Of a stretch of DNA of 64,000 nt, positions 11,180-23,114 are shown in pieces. Numbering within the stretch: position 1 is the first letter of the stretch; every line of letters starts with the position of its first letter. The stretch comes from Malaya genurostris (Eukaryota > Arthropoda > Insecta > Diptera > Culicidae): assembly GCF_030247185.1 (NCBI RefSeq), contig NC_080570.1, positions 7,661,161 to 7,725,160 of the forward strand. Direction: 5' to 3'. The position numbers were made by a program, and so were the translations under genes. Under the pieces are notes generated by a model. It had not been told where the DNA came from and ran no database searches. It saw only the letters and a list, made by a program, of their open reading frames with translations.

Positions 11180-11580
11180 TAAATAACTTCAAAAAGTTTT
11201 TTTTCTGAGAATTTTCTGAATTATGTGATATTTTTGAAAAATGACTGAAACTAAGTTAAAGCCGGGTATAAATAAATGATATAATAATTAAAAATGCTAA
11301 AAGGTTCCGCAATCTGCATTAGCTGAAAATTAGTGACTAAACTAAAATTTACAGCTCATAATTTTTAAATGAGATCTCTGTTTTAAATCTGCTACTGTAA
11401 GCATAGTAAGCGAAGGAATTGAGACCTTCAACGAAAGATGTCAAAACAGCACAAACTAAAATATTTTAAACTCAGAACTGGATCTTCAAAGCCTGAACAA
11501 CAAATTTATAGGTATACATAAAAGTGAATAAATAAAAACAAATTTAATCTGTTTACTGCAAGTAAAATCTAAAGTAGATT
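11180..11580. other. No feature recognised
   Basis: AT-rich sequence without a long frame, without recognised repeats and with nothing resembling an RNA gene. Confidence 0.5.
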
Positions 11581-11584
11581 CGAT

Positions 11585-12290
11585 ACACTGGTTTTCGATG
11601 GAACGGTTCGTTCGGTGTAACGGTCCGAGAAATGGTTTTCGGTGAAATGATTCATTCAACGAAACGACTTTCGGTAAAATGACTCACTCAGCAAAATAGG
11701 TCATCGTAATCGCTTTCGATAATATGACTAATTCGACGAAATGGTCCATTTGGCGAAATGGTTTTCGGTGATATAGTTTTAGATGATTTGGTTTCCACCA
11801 AAATGGTTTCCAAGTAAAAATGGCTTCGTTGTTGATTAAGTGACTCATTCGGTGACATTGCTTTCGACGAAATGATTTTATGTGAATTGGCTTCTATCAA
11901 AAGAGACTTTTTACAAAGCGGCTTCCGATGAAATAGTTTTCGGTGAAACGATTTTTTTTGGGAAAATGAAATTGCGAAACGGCTTTTGGCGAAATGGTTT
12001 TCGATCAAATGGTTTTGAGTGAAACAACTGGATGAAATGAATTTCTTTGGCGAAATAGCTTCTGCAGCAATGATATTCTATCGAATGAGGCGTTCGGTGA
12101 AATGATCGATGTGAAAACCGTATTCGGTGAAATGGTTTCGGTAAATCGGTTCTATCGGAATGTTTTTTGGTAGAATGAGGCTGGGTGAGATAGTTTTCCG
12201 TGACTTTCTTCGATATCTCTTTTGGTTAAATGGTTCGTTCGGTAAAACGATTCGAAATGGATCCAATCCAATTCCTGTTTCCCTTGAAAA
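11585..12290. repeat. 15-17-bp tandem repeat (GAAATGGTTTTCGGT type), block 1
   Basis: A decayed array of alternating 15- and 17-bp blocks such as GAAATGGTTTTCGGT and GAAATGATTCATTCGGC; a 32-bp compound period can be followed near 11640-11700. The 106- and 62-codon minus-strand frames (rich in ISPK, FHRK) are direct translations of the array. It continues at 12425-12735, and a short block recurs at 44580-44680. Confidence 0.75.
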
Positions 12291-12420
12291 AGCCTACACA
12301 AAAGGTCGAAACGTCGAACAGTAAACAGAAATTCGAAACGAGAACTGAAACTAGGAATTAAATATTTAAAAATAAGAAATAACCAAAACTGAAATTAAAA
12401 TCTAGGCAGTAGAATTTTCT
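12290..12420. other. Spacer with GGTCGAAACGTCGAAC motif
   Basis: The string TTGAAAAAGCCTACACAAAA then GGTCGAAACGTCG resembles the GAAGAAGA...GAAACGTC block repeated at 57.7-60.5 kb. It is a single short copy in a spacer between two blocks of the 15-17-bp array. Confidence 0.35.
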
Positions 12421-12424
12421 CTAT

Positions 12425-12735
12425 TTGGTGAAAGGATTTTTCAGTATAAGTCGACGCATTCGGCTCAAAATTTGTTTCGGCGAAACGGCTTTCGACGAAA
12501 TTGTTTACGAAAAATAAACAGACTTCGCTGAGAAGCTTTGCTATCAAACGAATTTTGGGCAAAATTTAGATTTGGCGAAATCGGCTTATATTGAAACGAT
12601 TTGGTTGAAATTATTTTCGGTTAAATGACTTCTTTTGGCGAAACGGGTTTCGCTATGTTTGCATGCGATGAGACGGTTTTCGTTTTTTTGGACGTGAATT
12701 GATTTAATATAGTTTTCATCGAAATATATTTTCAT
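12425..12735. repeat. 15-17-bp tandem repeat, block 2
   Basis: Continuation of the array at 11585-12290, with units such as GGCGAAACGGCTTTCGACG and GGCGAAATCGGCTTATATTG. More decayed than block 1. Confidence 0.65.
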
Positions 12736-12749
12736 AAAAATTTGTTTTA

Positions 12750-13140
12750 AAAATCGCCGAGAATTTTAACCGGATCCGACTTTCGGTTTCAGAGTTCTGG
12801 GGAAAATATGTAGAAAAAATGAAAAAAAATACTCAAATTTATCTCGGAGATGGTTGAACTGATTTTCAGAAATTTCAAGATTCAAATAAAGCTATAAAAG
12901 CCTTATAGAAAATTCCTGAATTTTATTAGAATCCGACTGCCGGTTTTGGAATTACAGAGTGATTAGTTGAAACATTGTTATTTTATTTTACTTACTTTCC
13001 TCGAAGATGGCTGAGCCGATTTTCTCAAACTTTGGTACAAATAACAGGTTTATGCTTCATACAATAGTGTTGAGTTTCATCTGGATCCGGTTCCGGAATT
13101 ACAGAGTGACGAGTGTTGAAAATTTCACAGTTGTATAGAG
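12750..13140 (-). repeat. Dispersed repeat, GGAACCGGAAGTCGGATC family, inverted
   Basis: AACCGGATCCGACTTTCGGTT, GAATCCGACTGCCGGTTTTG and CTGGATCCGGTTCCGGAATT mark three to four decayed units in the orientation opposite to 8220-8570, each with a GGCTGAACTGATTTTC block. It ends just before the mariner element at 13209. Confidence 0.6.
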
Positions 13141-13208
13141 TGTTGATGTGAAAAGCTGAAAAACATCAAAACTGGGATCAAATCAATCCTAATCGATAGG
13201 TCTTACTA

Positions 13209-14087
13209 TCACATTGGCTGGAAAATCCCGGGCCTAACAAAGAGAACACGATTTTTTTGGTTCAAAATTTACTTTGTCCTTCAACGTAATCTCCATCAAG
13301 AGCAACGCAATCATTCCAGCGTCGCTCTAACATTTCAATACCACTTTTGTAAAACGATTTATCTTTTGCCTCAAACAGGCCTCAGTTTCAACGATAACCT
13401 CTTCAGAGCGTTTTTTCAGGTTTGCGAACAGCCTGGGTAGTCGCTGGGAGCCAAATCTGGCAAATACGGTGGATGTGGAAGCAGTTGTAGTTTTGCCATT
13501 GTTTTGATTGACTTGTGACACGGTGCGTTGTCCTGATGGACCAAATTTTTTTTCTTTGTCATATGCGGTCGTTTCTTTGCAATTTTAGCCTTTAAACGCT
13601 CCAATAACGCTATATAAAATTCACTGTTAATGGTATTTCCTTTCACAAGAAGATATCCCGAAATACCGAGGCCATAACCTCTCCAGCCATTGCTGTCCAC
13701 TCAGATGACGATCGTTTTGATTCCGGAGTGAAATGATGGATCCATGTTTCATCCATTGTCACATATCGATGCAAAAATTCCGGTTTGTTACGTTTAAACA
13801 TATGAACGCGGCACCCACTTTGAACAGTCAAGCTATTGTTTCGCTTGAACGGTTTTTCCCATCAAGAAGCAGTGTAAAATTAAAACACGAAATTGGTTTT
13901 TGATCCATTGTTTTAAAAATAACACAAGTAGCGTCACTCTTAGCACAATAACTTACAAACTAATGAATAGAATATCATGTAATTTTAAAAGCTGTCTTTT
14001 AAAGGTAAGTATTAAGCGAATAAAAGAAAACTGCAATAAAACTAGCGCCATCTATGTGTTAGACGCGGAACTTTTCAGTCCATGTGT
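13209..14087 (-). mobile_element. Internally deleted mariner element with both terminal repeats
   Basis: The ends form imperfect inverted repeats of about 30 bp: left TCACATTGGCTGGAAAATCC, right (complement) ACACATGGACTGAAAAGTTCC, both continuing to a TCTAAC/CCTAAC block. TA dinucleotides at 13207-13208 and 14088-14089 fit the target duplication expected for this superfamily. The element is 879 bp, against about 1.3 kb for a full mariner, and the shortfall lies in the N-terminal half of the transposase. It is non-autonomous and dead, but its ends could have been mobilised in trans. Confidence 0.85.
13300..13908 (-). pseudogene. Mariner transposase remnant (D,D34D type), N-terminal half deleted
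   Basis: The frame starts at an ATG at 13908 (MDQKPISCFNF), soon meets a stop, and jumps to GCRVHMFKRNKPEFLHRYV. The first catalytic block is MDETWIHHFTPESK and the second is HQDNAPCHKS. The third is LLPHPPYLPDLAPSDY. Residues normally between MAKL and LLPHPPY are missing, so the second and third Asp are too close. Further frameshifts separate the tail VIVETEA and the last helix. The helix-turn-helix region is missing, consistent with the element's short length. Confidence 0.85.
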
Positions 14088-14099
14088 TAGTTGACGGCG

Positions 14100-14770
14100 A
14101 CTTCGGTCGTTCCGAGGCATCGGAAATAGTGGTCTTAAACTTCAGCGGAACTTATTCACTTCACTCAGAAATGACTTGACCTTAAATTATTTTCTGATAT
14201 TACCAACAATTCCGGAATTCGAATGAATCGTCCTGTAGTTTCAATGTTATGTCCTGTTAGTTTTCAATGAATTCATCATTTCAGCATCACATCACAATTT
14301 TTAGAATATTTTTTCGCTTGTTTGTGTGAATTGCTTGCCAAACAAAATTTGTTTTTTTTTTGTTTGAAATTTAGATGCCTTTTTTGTCCGAAATATCAAA
14401 CTCAAGTTTCTCTAAAGGTGCATAATGAAAATAAGCCGATCATGGAAGCTTTTCGAAATGTTCGAATCATGCCCATGAATACGAACGAAAATGTTGCCAA
14501 ATATTTGTTTTAGTTGGGTACGGCCAAATATTCTCTCAAATTTTGGGCAAACTCCGAAAAAATTCTCGTTTTTTTTAGCAGCCATTCGAACAGAGAGATT
14601 TGAATTACTCTCCAACCTGTTTTTTGTGATTCTGTGCTCCGTTCGAAACTTTTACTCTTTGTCTTGATGCAAGTTCTCAGATTTTTTCCCTAGATTTGAG
14701 GGTTTGTATTGCATTGCAATTTATTTAAAATTCAGAAATTATTTTGGTTTCTCATTTTTCTTGTAATTTA
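14100..14770. other. No feature recognised
   Basis: AT-rich DNA. Frames of 63-67 codons overlap on both strands around 14320-14615 and look like chance. No repeat family was recognised here. Confidence 0.45.
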
Positions 14771-14779
14771 TGACTTATA

Positions 14780-14860
14780 GACCCATTTGCATCAATCGAA
14801 TAGTAGTCAGATGGCTCCAAGTTTCAAGAATATAAAGCGGGTGAGGCAGAACTTAATAAT
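14780..14860. repeat. Fragment shared with 22225-22290, possible transposon piece
   Basis: TTTGCATCAATCGAATAGTAGTCAGATGGCTCCAAG here matches TCTGCATCAATCGAAACGGGTGGTAGTCGGATGACTCCAAG at 22.2 kb. Such minus-strand sequence resembles the C-terminal coding end of Tc1/mariner elements, but the translation is too broken to assign a family. Confidence 0.4.
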
Positions 14861-14999
14861 TTTTAAGTCTCAACTCGTAGTCGAACTTCATCGCGATAAA
14901 AATTCACTGACTTGTAGGTCTGATTGTTAATAGAAACAACGGATTTCTCGAATTAAACACGAAACAACAATATTGAAACAAATTGATACTATTTGTTTC

Positions 15000-16330
15000 A
15001 CATACGTGTTCAAAATCCATCGGATCGTCAACCTCCCCTAAACGTCAACTGGCAGCATCCGAGCGCCACCACCAGACAGGTATAAACAAAAACAAACGGC
15101 TTGTTTAACCCGGTTCCCCAGGGGATATTTTTTTCCAGCCATAAATACTTACCGGGTCACATGGTTTTTCCGAACCCCGCCTGTGAGCCGTTTCCGCTCA
15201 TTCTCCAATGTCAAACCATTCTCTCTCGGACACTCGCGTTCGCTCCTGTTGACTGGCAGCGGGTCGTGAGTTCCGTGAGTACACTTCGACCCGACCATGA
15301 CTCGAAAAGGATCTCGCACAGACGGGGATCCTTCGGTGCTCAATGGTGGTCGCGGAAAGTGTTCAGTCGATTTTCGTCGGCCGAGCTGAAAACGTTGTTC
15401 TTCTAACTTACATCCCTACGCTACTGTAGCAAACAACAACCAATCAACAACAGAAAAAAAAGTTTATCAAAAGGCATCACTCGGAAACAAAACACGCCTG
15501 CTAAATTTTCTCCGCCTGCTTCGTTCGCCTGTTTATTTGTTTGTGTTTTCTTTTTGCGGAACGCGTGAAAAAAAGCAAAAAGTCAAGAGAAAAAAAAACA
15601 AAATCAGCAATTCATCCTGTTTCCAACCTGTCTTCAAGTCGGTCCCCTTGACGGATCGCGCTTTCCCGGGTTTTCGCAGTGCTCTAAGGTGCGGTCAGCC
15701 CGTGTGAGTGTGTGAGAAAGTGTTTTCGTTGGAAAGGTCCATTAGAGACGATGACAACAACAAACTAGTGATGATACCTACTTGGATGGAAAACTTTACG
15801 GAGTGAGGGTGACGATAAAAGAAAAACACAACACGACAGCGCGGTGTCGCCTGGGGACTCGAGGAGAGAAAACTACTGAAAAGCCCAGAGCCCCCAACTT
15901 TGACCGCAGCAACATCCACATTGAGACGAAGGAAAGTAATCAAAAGTGTGATCCCGGTGCAGCAATTTTACTTCTTCTTTATATTTTTTTTTACTACACG
16001 TGGTTGCTTACTTGTGTTGCCTGTTGCCTCACCTTCGGTTAGTGGTGGGCGAAAAGAAGATTTGAAGGTTGAGTCAAAAGGAGAGGAAAGAGTGCGGAAT
16101 TCACTGTGTGGAAGTGGAAGGAAGGAAGAAAAGGGAGTTATAATTAGTAACAGTTTGTGTTGGGAAGAGTGCGTCTGTTTACGGTAATCCAAGTGTCCAA
16201 ACTGTGGGAGAGTGTGAATTTGCAGTGGCAAAGTATCGTCATCATTGGCCAAAGAAAACACGATTCTCGATTAACGAGGAGGAGGGTGCATCAAGGAGGA
16301 AGCGAAAGAGGAGGAGGAGTTTAGTATGTA
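15000..16330 (+). promoter_or_regulatory. Candidate promoter and 5' untranslated exon
   Basis: This 1.3-kb block is unique, higher in GC than its flanks and free of dispersed repeats. TTCAGTCGATT at about 15361-15371 contains a match to the insect initiator TCAGT. The following DNA has A-rich, CAACAA-rich and GTGAGTGTG-rich stretches like insect 5' leaders, and GTATGT at 16324-16329 could be a splice donor. No frame carries a recognisable domain, and no ATG with clear coding downstream was found. The direction and role are inferences, and it may simply be unique intronic DNA. Confidence 0.25.
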
Positions 16331-16399
16331 TGGGATTTACTTTTGTTTACAACATTAACTTTCGGATCAAAGTGACCTGCGGCCAGGGTTAATATCTTT

Positions 16400-19300
16400 A
16401 CAAACAGGGAGTCGTCAATTTTACGATTCAAATTTTTTGTTTCATTTCGAAGAAGTTTTGAGCATTTCGTGATCGCGTTACAATTAGTTTTAGAAATGGT
16501 TCTGAATATAAGATTGCGAACTGTCAACTTACTGGTTTGGATTCTTTCGCGGTTTTTGGTGGTTACTCTCAACTATTGGTTTTTTCTTTATGTTTTGATT
16601 TTTTACGTTCGTCTGTTTATTATTAACTATTTACCTTCGATTTACCTACTTTTCAAATCTTTTCTTAAGACTTTCCGTTATGTATTTTTCATTTTCGCTT
16701 AGTCTAACCTTCATTTAACAGATAGTTTTAAAACTTTCTACCCTTTCTTTTGAGCGTTATATTTTTCGTTTCTTTATATTATTCTCTTCATTTCTCTTCA
16801 CATTCCCTCACTTTGTGCTACTTGTTTATCAGTTATAAACTGTAAGTTTAAGTTACATTCCTTTTAAAATTTTCAGTTATTTTCGTTTTTTCTCTCAATC
16901 CTCTTATTTTCTCTTTCCATTTTAATTTTTTTAAATACTAGTTTTTCAGTTATAATTTTAAGGTTTCAATTACTTGCATTCCATTCGTAATGTTTGTCTT
17001 ATTATCTTACGATCTATCATATGTTTTGTTTTTTTTTATCGTTGTCAATCGTTCTTCAAGCTCTTCATTTCGTCTGTTGACCTTTTGTATCTTATATTAC
17101 TTTTTGATGTATTCTGGTTTCTTTTGAGTTTGAGCTTCTAATATTTTCTTTGTAACTCTAAGTTTTTCCTGCTTAATTTTTGACTTTTTGTTTCAAATGT
17201 TTTTGTTTTACTTATTTCTTACGGTACTTTGCCTTCGATTATTCACTTTCGACTTTGTACTTTCGATTTGTGAATCCCATATTTTTTTCGTTTTCTTTTA
17301 CTTTTTGACACTTTCGACTCCATGTGTTCGATATCTCACATTCAATTAGTTGTTTCCGATTTTTACCATTAATTAAAATTTTCATATTTACGTTTATTGT
17401 TTTTTTTTTTCTACATTTGATCGATCAAAGCCGAGATCACTTGGAAGGCTTGATTTGTCCTATTTTGTATCTTTATTATTCTATTGTTTGCTTCGAACGG
17501 TTTCGTTTTAATTTCTTTGTTATTTTTTTTGCTCAATTGTGATCTTTCTGAATTCTTTTTTTTTATCTCTCTGAATCTTCACTTCTGATTATATATTTTC
17601 GATTTTTTGTATTTAATTCGATTTTTTTTTCAGCTCTACATTCGATTAGGGCTGGTCTGTCACTATTTTCTGTGCTTGTTTTTTTATATGGTCTTATTCA
17701 AATTAACAAAGTTATGTTGATTTTTCATGCGAATTTTCAAAGCTATTCAACTTTTTTGTTTGGTCTCGGACTCATAAATTTTTTTCTCGAGAACTTTTTT
17801 ACTTCCAGTTTCATAACTTTCTTTTCTTTGTTCAGCTTTTTTATTTTTTCCTCTTACGATCATACATTTTGGATTTTATTTTTTCATTCATTTTTGTAAT
17901 TTCTAACACTTCGTATTTGATTCCTTTTTTTTACACTTACTCTCCACGCTTCACTAGCGATGCTTTATTATTTTTTATTTAAATTAAGAGTATTACCAAT
18001 TTCCGTTTCATCGGTTTCGATTATACTCTGTTGTTCATTCACTTTGCATTCGTTGCCTTTAATTTTATATTTTTGACGTTTATTTAAAATTTGTTATGAG
18101 TTACTTCTTTTAACCAAATAGTTTTTGTTCTTTTCATTTCTAATTACTTTATTAATTACTATAAATGTTTCTTATTTTGTATCCATTCCAACACTTCCAT
18201 CTCTTTACTTTATGATGCGTAATTTTAGATCTTAATTTTTTCTTCTCTCGTTTTTTTTAGTTTTTGTTTTGAATACTTCATATTTGATTCTTCTTGTGTC
18301 AATCTTCACTTTCGACTTTCAATTTTCGTCACTTTTCTCAGCCATTGATTATCTTGTTCCATTTTGCTCAGTATTTCTTATTCTCGACTCATCAATTTCG
18401 ATTCTGCTCGTTGGTATATTTACTTAGCCGTCGTTGTTTTTCATTCTTTACTTTCGGATGATTTAATTAAAACTTATCAGTATCTTTTTTTGTTCAATGG
18501 ATTTTCTTTTACTTTTCATTGTACAATTGGTTGAACGATTCTACTTTTAGTTTTCGTTTCATAACTTTTCAATCTTAACTCTGTTTTTTTTTAACTCTAA
18601 ATAAACATTGTAGGCTTGATACTTGCCTTCCTTCTCTTTGGATGTTACTTTTTATCTCATTTCTTTCGAGTTTTCATTATGAACTTTTTAAATTCGATTC
18701 TCTTCTTCTAATTTTTACTTTCGATTTTTTACTGACGATTATGTTTTATTTTTAAATTATTATTATCTATTGTTGTTCAGAATAATCCCCTTTTTCAATC
18801 TTTGATTGATTTCTTAATTTTTTGTTTACTTTCGACATAATCGCCATTAGGTTCTCTTAAATATTTACTTATTTTCGATTCATCGATTTCGATTTTTCAC
18901 TTTTGTCTGTTTCGATTTTGGATTGGTTATCTCTAAGCTTTTACTTTCGATGTTTCACTTAAACCCCTGTTATGCCTTTTGTTCAATGGTCCTTCGTTTA
19001 TTTCGTTTGTATTTTTCCAATTTGCTTTATTTACTGTGAACGCTTAAGCTTTTATATTTCATTTCATTATTTTCTTCCCTTTACGTAGTTTTAACATATC
19101 GCCTCCGATTGAACCTTCTTCGGCTGACTCCTACGATTCTTCTCTTTTGATTTTGTTTAATTATTATTTTCTCTCGTTTCTACTCATCGACTTCGATTCA
19201 GTACGTTAGTCAAGAAGTCGTTGACTTTAATTTTTAACTTTTGTCGATTTATTTAAAATTTATTACCTGTGACTTCTTTTGTTTCATGGAGCTTCTTTCA

Positions 19301-20150
19301 CTTATCATTGTCAATTGCTTTAATTACTTACTATGGAGGGTTTTACTCTTAGTTTCCGTGTCCTTACTTTTCAATGTTTTCATTTTTAACGTCTAATCGA
19401 ACATTCTAGGTTACTTATGTTTTTCCATTGGATATTATTTTTCTCTTTCCATACTTTCGATTTTTATTATGAACTTTTCATATTTGTTTTTTTCTTTCAA
19501 CTTTGGCTTTCGATTTTTACTGATTATTCTGTATTTTTAGTTGTTACTATTAAATAGTTTTGTTTAGAATAATTTCTTTCCTTTTCTTTCGATATTTTTT
19601 GGTTATCTCTATCTTCAACTGATATCCTTATTTTTTTTTTACTTTCGTCATAATCGATTCTAAGTTTTCTTAAATATCGACTAACCGATTTCGCAACTTC
19701 ACTTTCGCCTGTTTCAAATTTTCATAGGTTATCTCTGAATTTTTACTTTCGACGTCTGAATTAAAACTTATTACCTGTTATGCCTCCTGTCCAATGGTTC
19801 TTTATTTATTTTATAATTCCAATTTACTTTACTTACTGTGAACGCTTATACTTTTATTGTTCATTTCATTATTTGCTTTCTTTTACGTAATTTTAATTTA
19901 TCCCCTCAGATTCTTTATTATTAACTTCGCTTTTGACTCTTTTTCTTTCAACTTCTTTCTCGTGACTTTTCGCTTTTCCACGTTTTATTTTCGTCAATTA
20001 TTTTCGTTTATTTTTGCACTGGACTTTGAAATGTTTATTTTCGATTCTATATTTTGGACCTCTTATTCCCGACTATTTCACCATCTTTTGTTCGACTCTA
20101 GATTTTTGGATCATTATTTTCCACTATTTACCGCATTTAATTTCCAATAA
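16400..20150. repeat. 3.7-kb T-rich, strand-asymmetric low-complexity domain
   Basis: The plus strand is strongly T-rich and A-poor throughout, with recurring blocks such as TTTCGATTTT, ACTTTCGA, TTTATTTAAAATT and TTTTTACTTTCGATT at irregular spacing. At least two longer segments are repeated: around 18860-19080 and 19650-19870 both hold TCGATTTC..TTTCGCCTGTTTC, TTATGCCT..TGTTCAATGGTTC and TACTGTGAACGCTTA, a spacing of about 790 bp. The phenylalanine-rich frames (60-97 codons) here are composition artefacts. A second domain of this kind lies at 28380-28800. Confidence 0.75.
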
Positions 20151-20229
20151 AAAAATTCCAATTTAATAATTTGTTGAATCGAAAATCTGTTGAATTTAAA
20201 TGCCAAATTTAAACCCTTTTTCCACGAAC

Positions 20230-21530
20230 ACTTGGAGTAAAAAAAACCATAAGCTTACACTCTAAAACCAGACCGAGAGAAACACAAAAACCTTCCCAGA
20301 AAGCCATTCCTAAGGTGAAAGGAAAAAGCCTGAAAATGTGTGCTAGAAATAATTTTAACCGGAATCTTAAATCCGATCGTAAAACGGAACACCCTGCGGT
20401 CGGGGACTTTTTTTGTCACTGAGAACCTATTTGAATGAGTCTGCAGACGATTTTTTCCCTTTCATAGTGAAAGGAAAACTAAAAGGGAAAAATTTTCCCC
20501 GAAGCAACCGTCTGTTTCCAAGCAAACCCACCAGCAAACGGTCACTTTGATCCGAATCCGAACTTTAAACTTCCAGACATCAAGCGCAGCGTGTAAACGT
20601 CAGCCGGACACAAACACAGGTGTAACTGTGTCTGCACGGACGGACGGACGAAATAAAGGGAGAAACACTCAACGCATGTGGATTTGTGTTATTAACGATT
20701 TGTTGGCTGATGGTTATAGCGAACAGACCTGGATTGAAAGAAATACAAACCGAGAAACTCTTTGAAATCGATGGGACCTTCTTTGGCTTTTTGATTGCGG
20801 GTTCAGACTAATCGTTTAAATTAATATTTTCCATCTCGTTTTATTTTTCCTCTGCTCGTCTCTACGAATGTGTGCTTGTTTGGTTGTGCCAAATGAGCAA
20901 TGCGGGTGGAAATTGCTCTCGAAAAACCAATTTATTTCGGCAGCATCATCATCCGCGCGCGCTCAGTCAGGTGGAATGCAGTGATGAAAACTTCAGCTTC
21001 TCGATTACCCTGCCGTTAATTTTACGCTGTAGAATGTTCGGAAGAGTATCACAAACACCGGGGGACTCCTTCGGTTTCTCTCGTTCCACTAACTGCATCA
21101 AGTTTCCCGGCATCAATGAGCCCCTGATGAATTATGAGGGCTGGGAGAGAGCGAAAAAGAAAACAAGATTCGAATGTTGAAAAAGTATAGTGCACTCAAC
21201 ACGGTTCCTTCTACTGTGAGAAGGGGGGAAGGGAAAGGGCGTTACGGAAATGAAAAACGAACTAACGAATATCGCAATCGATCCGGCTGACTACTTTTTA
21301 TTCGAAGCTATCGATTTTCAGCGTCGCCTCTCCCGGAGCCGCCATGGCTGGGATCGGACGAAAAACCGCTGTGAAATTGTACTAAATGTCAAGATTCGAA
21401 GAGTGTGTGGAAATGATTGAGCGTGTGGAAAAAATATTATGATTTATTTTCGTGAACTATTAGAAGCGTGAGTGGATTGGGGCGTTATGAAATGAAAAAA
21501 GAATGAAAGAAATATAGACCGAAATTCACG
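20230..21530. other. Unique higher-GC segment without recognised gene
   Basis: Composition is balanced and dispersed repeats are absent. Frames of 97-102 codons exist (for example 20872-21180) but show no domain, and splice signals are not convincing. GCGCGCGCTCAGTCAG at about 20956-20971 is a local CpG-rich spot with an initiator-like TCAGT. It may be regulatory or untranslated. Confidence 0.3.
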
Positions 21531-21533
21531 GGA

Positions 21534-21660
21534 TTGTTGACATATAACCAAAATTGCATGGGGCTCATGTGCCTTCCATGTGACTTGATACGAAACGCAA
21601 GTTTAACAGTCGTTTTGAAAAGGAAACTAAAGTTTTAATTTCTTTGATATGATTATTTTT
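21534..21660. repeat. Short dispersed repeat shared with 770-850
   Basis: GCTCATGTG followed by GTGTGAT/TGTGACTTGATA, AACAGT.GTTTT and AAAACTAAAG/GGAAACTAAAG occurs in the same order at both places. Weak, decayed similarity of a repeat of unknown type. Confidence 0.35.
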
Positions 21661-22129
21661 TGATAAAGTCTTGTTACATTTCACAAAAAAATCCTAATCG
21701 AATCAACCACGACGATATTCCTTCATTGACTTTTAGCCCTATGATGTTTTTAAGTCATTTTCGTCATGGAACAACTGAACAACCGACAAGCAGACACGAG
21801 AACAAGAGGAAACTTCCTAAAAATTCTACTCATTTGTTTGTTGTTATCCTTCCCGAATTCTCATCGTGTAATTCTATTCTTCACTTCTAACTTGGATTCC
21901 AACCTTTGAAGCGCAGTTTGCCCGTGAAAATAGCATCAGCCGGTCCCAGCTTTCTTCAGGCTGCTGTGATTGTAAGGATGATACACACCACTCGCACCCC
22001 CATCGTCTCAATTTAAACTTTCGCTGAATCTCGAAGGCAAGGCAAGGAACCTGTTTCATGATTTTGAAGACATTTTTCTTTTTTTTTTGCATACTTGTGA
22101 TGTTTGTGCATTTCATTGTCTATGAAACC

Positions 22130-22430
22130 GTTCACTGGAAACTACAACTTATTCCATCTTTCTGGCAACTCGTGAATTCAAGACCGAAAAATTTGCAGTT
22201 CCCTCGACTGAAGTCCAGATGCAGAAGCGTTCTGCATCAATCGAAACGGGTGGTAGTCGGATGACTCCAAGTCTAGGCATTAAAAAGGACGAGACAACTG
22301 TTTTCCAAATGGGCTTTGACTCGAGTTGGAGCGTGGGGCCGAACGATGTCGTGATGAAATGTTACGGATTAAAGATTAATGTTCAAACAATCTTAAGCGG
22401 TAACATTTCGAAATTGCGATAAATAATTAC
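22130..22430 (-). pseudogene. Decayed Tc1/mariner-like fragment
   Basis: CCATCTTTCTGGCAACTCGTGAATTC near 22158 resembles the end of the mariner remnant at 3548-3580 (CCATCTTTCTGGCAATTCATG), which encodes LPERW on the minus strand. GAACGATGTCGTGATGAAATGTTACGG near 22341 resembles blocks near 3755 and 27028. The reading frame is too broken for domain assignment, so its identity as a mariner relic is inferred from these shared blocks. Confidence 0.45.
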
Positions 22431-22609
22431 AACAGAATTATTTGAATTGAAAACTTAAATTTGTACATTCGATGGTGAAAATAGTAAGCAATAGTAAGTA
22501 ATATAATTTACCGTGCGTTTTTTTGTTAGGTACACTTAGGCTTTATCACGTACCTCGTTAAAAACCCGTGCCACTTCGGAAATCCTCTTAAAAAAAACCA
22601 CGGAACTAA

Positions 22610-22980
22610 AATTTTTTATGCCAAATATCTTAGAAATGAATGAAACGTTGAGATATGGTACAATCTCAAAAAAAAAATCATTTAGGAAATCTCAAAACTC
22701 AGACAATGCATGAAACGTCCAACGTCTGGTGTAATCTCAAAAAAAAAAATGAAAGGAATCGATTTTGGAACATAGAAAAACTTTGAGATTTCCGAAATAG
22801 AAAATTTTTTTTCTATGCCAAATGTCTTAAAAATGCACGAAACGTCGAGATTTGTTGTGAAGAAAAAAAAATGTTTGGAAAAAATCGAAAATTTCCGAAG
22901 TATCAGAGTAGACATGAAAAAAATTCGGAATTTGTTTCATGCAAAACAAGAAAATCGGATAATTTTGAAAATTCGCGTTA
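22610..22980. repeat. Dispersed repeat, AAACGTCGAGATTTAG family
   Basis: Three units containing ATGCCAAATGTCTTAGAAATG and AAACGTTGAGAT / AAACGTCGAGATTTG are followed by GAGATTTCCGAAAT and runs of A. It is the same family as 3797-4290. The minus-strand 77-codon frame comes from the repeat. Confidence 0.6.
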
Positions 22981-23114
22981 AAAAAAACGTTTAACCAAAA
23001 TTACGTTGAAAAGACCACAATGGGTGTTGGATTTTTAGAATCTTTCAATCAATCGATTATCAGGGTAATTTATCGACTACTCGATTAATTGTTCGAATTT
23101 TAATGTTGGATTTT

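Noticed and set aside
11688..12266. ISPK/FHRK-rich frames as a basic protein
   Set aside because: They translate the 15-17-bp tandem repeat.
16469..20150. Hydrophobic frames in the T-rich domain as receptor-like genes
   Set aside because: They are short, have no conserved motif, and match the expectation from T-rich codons.
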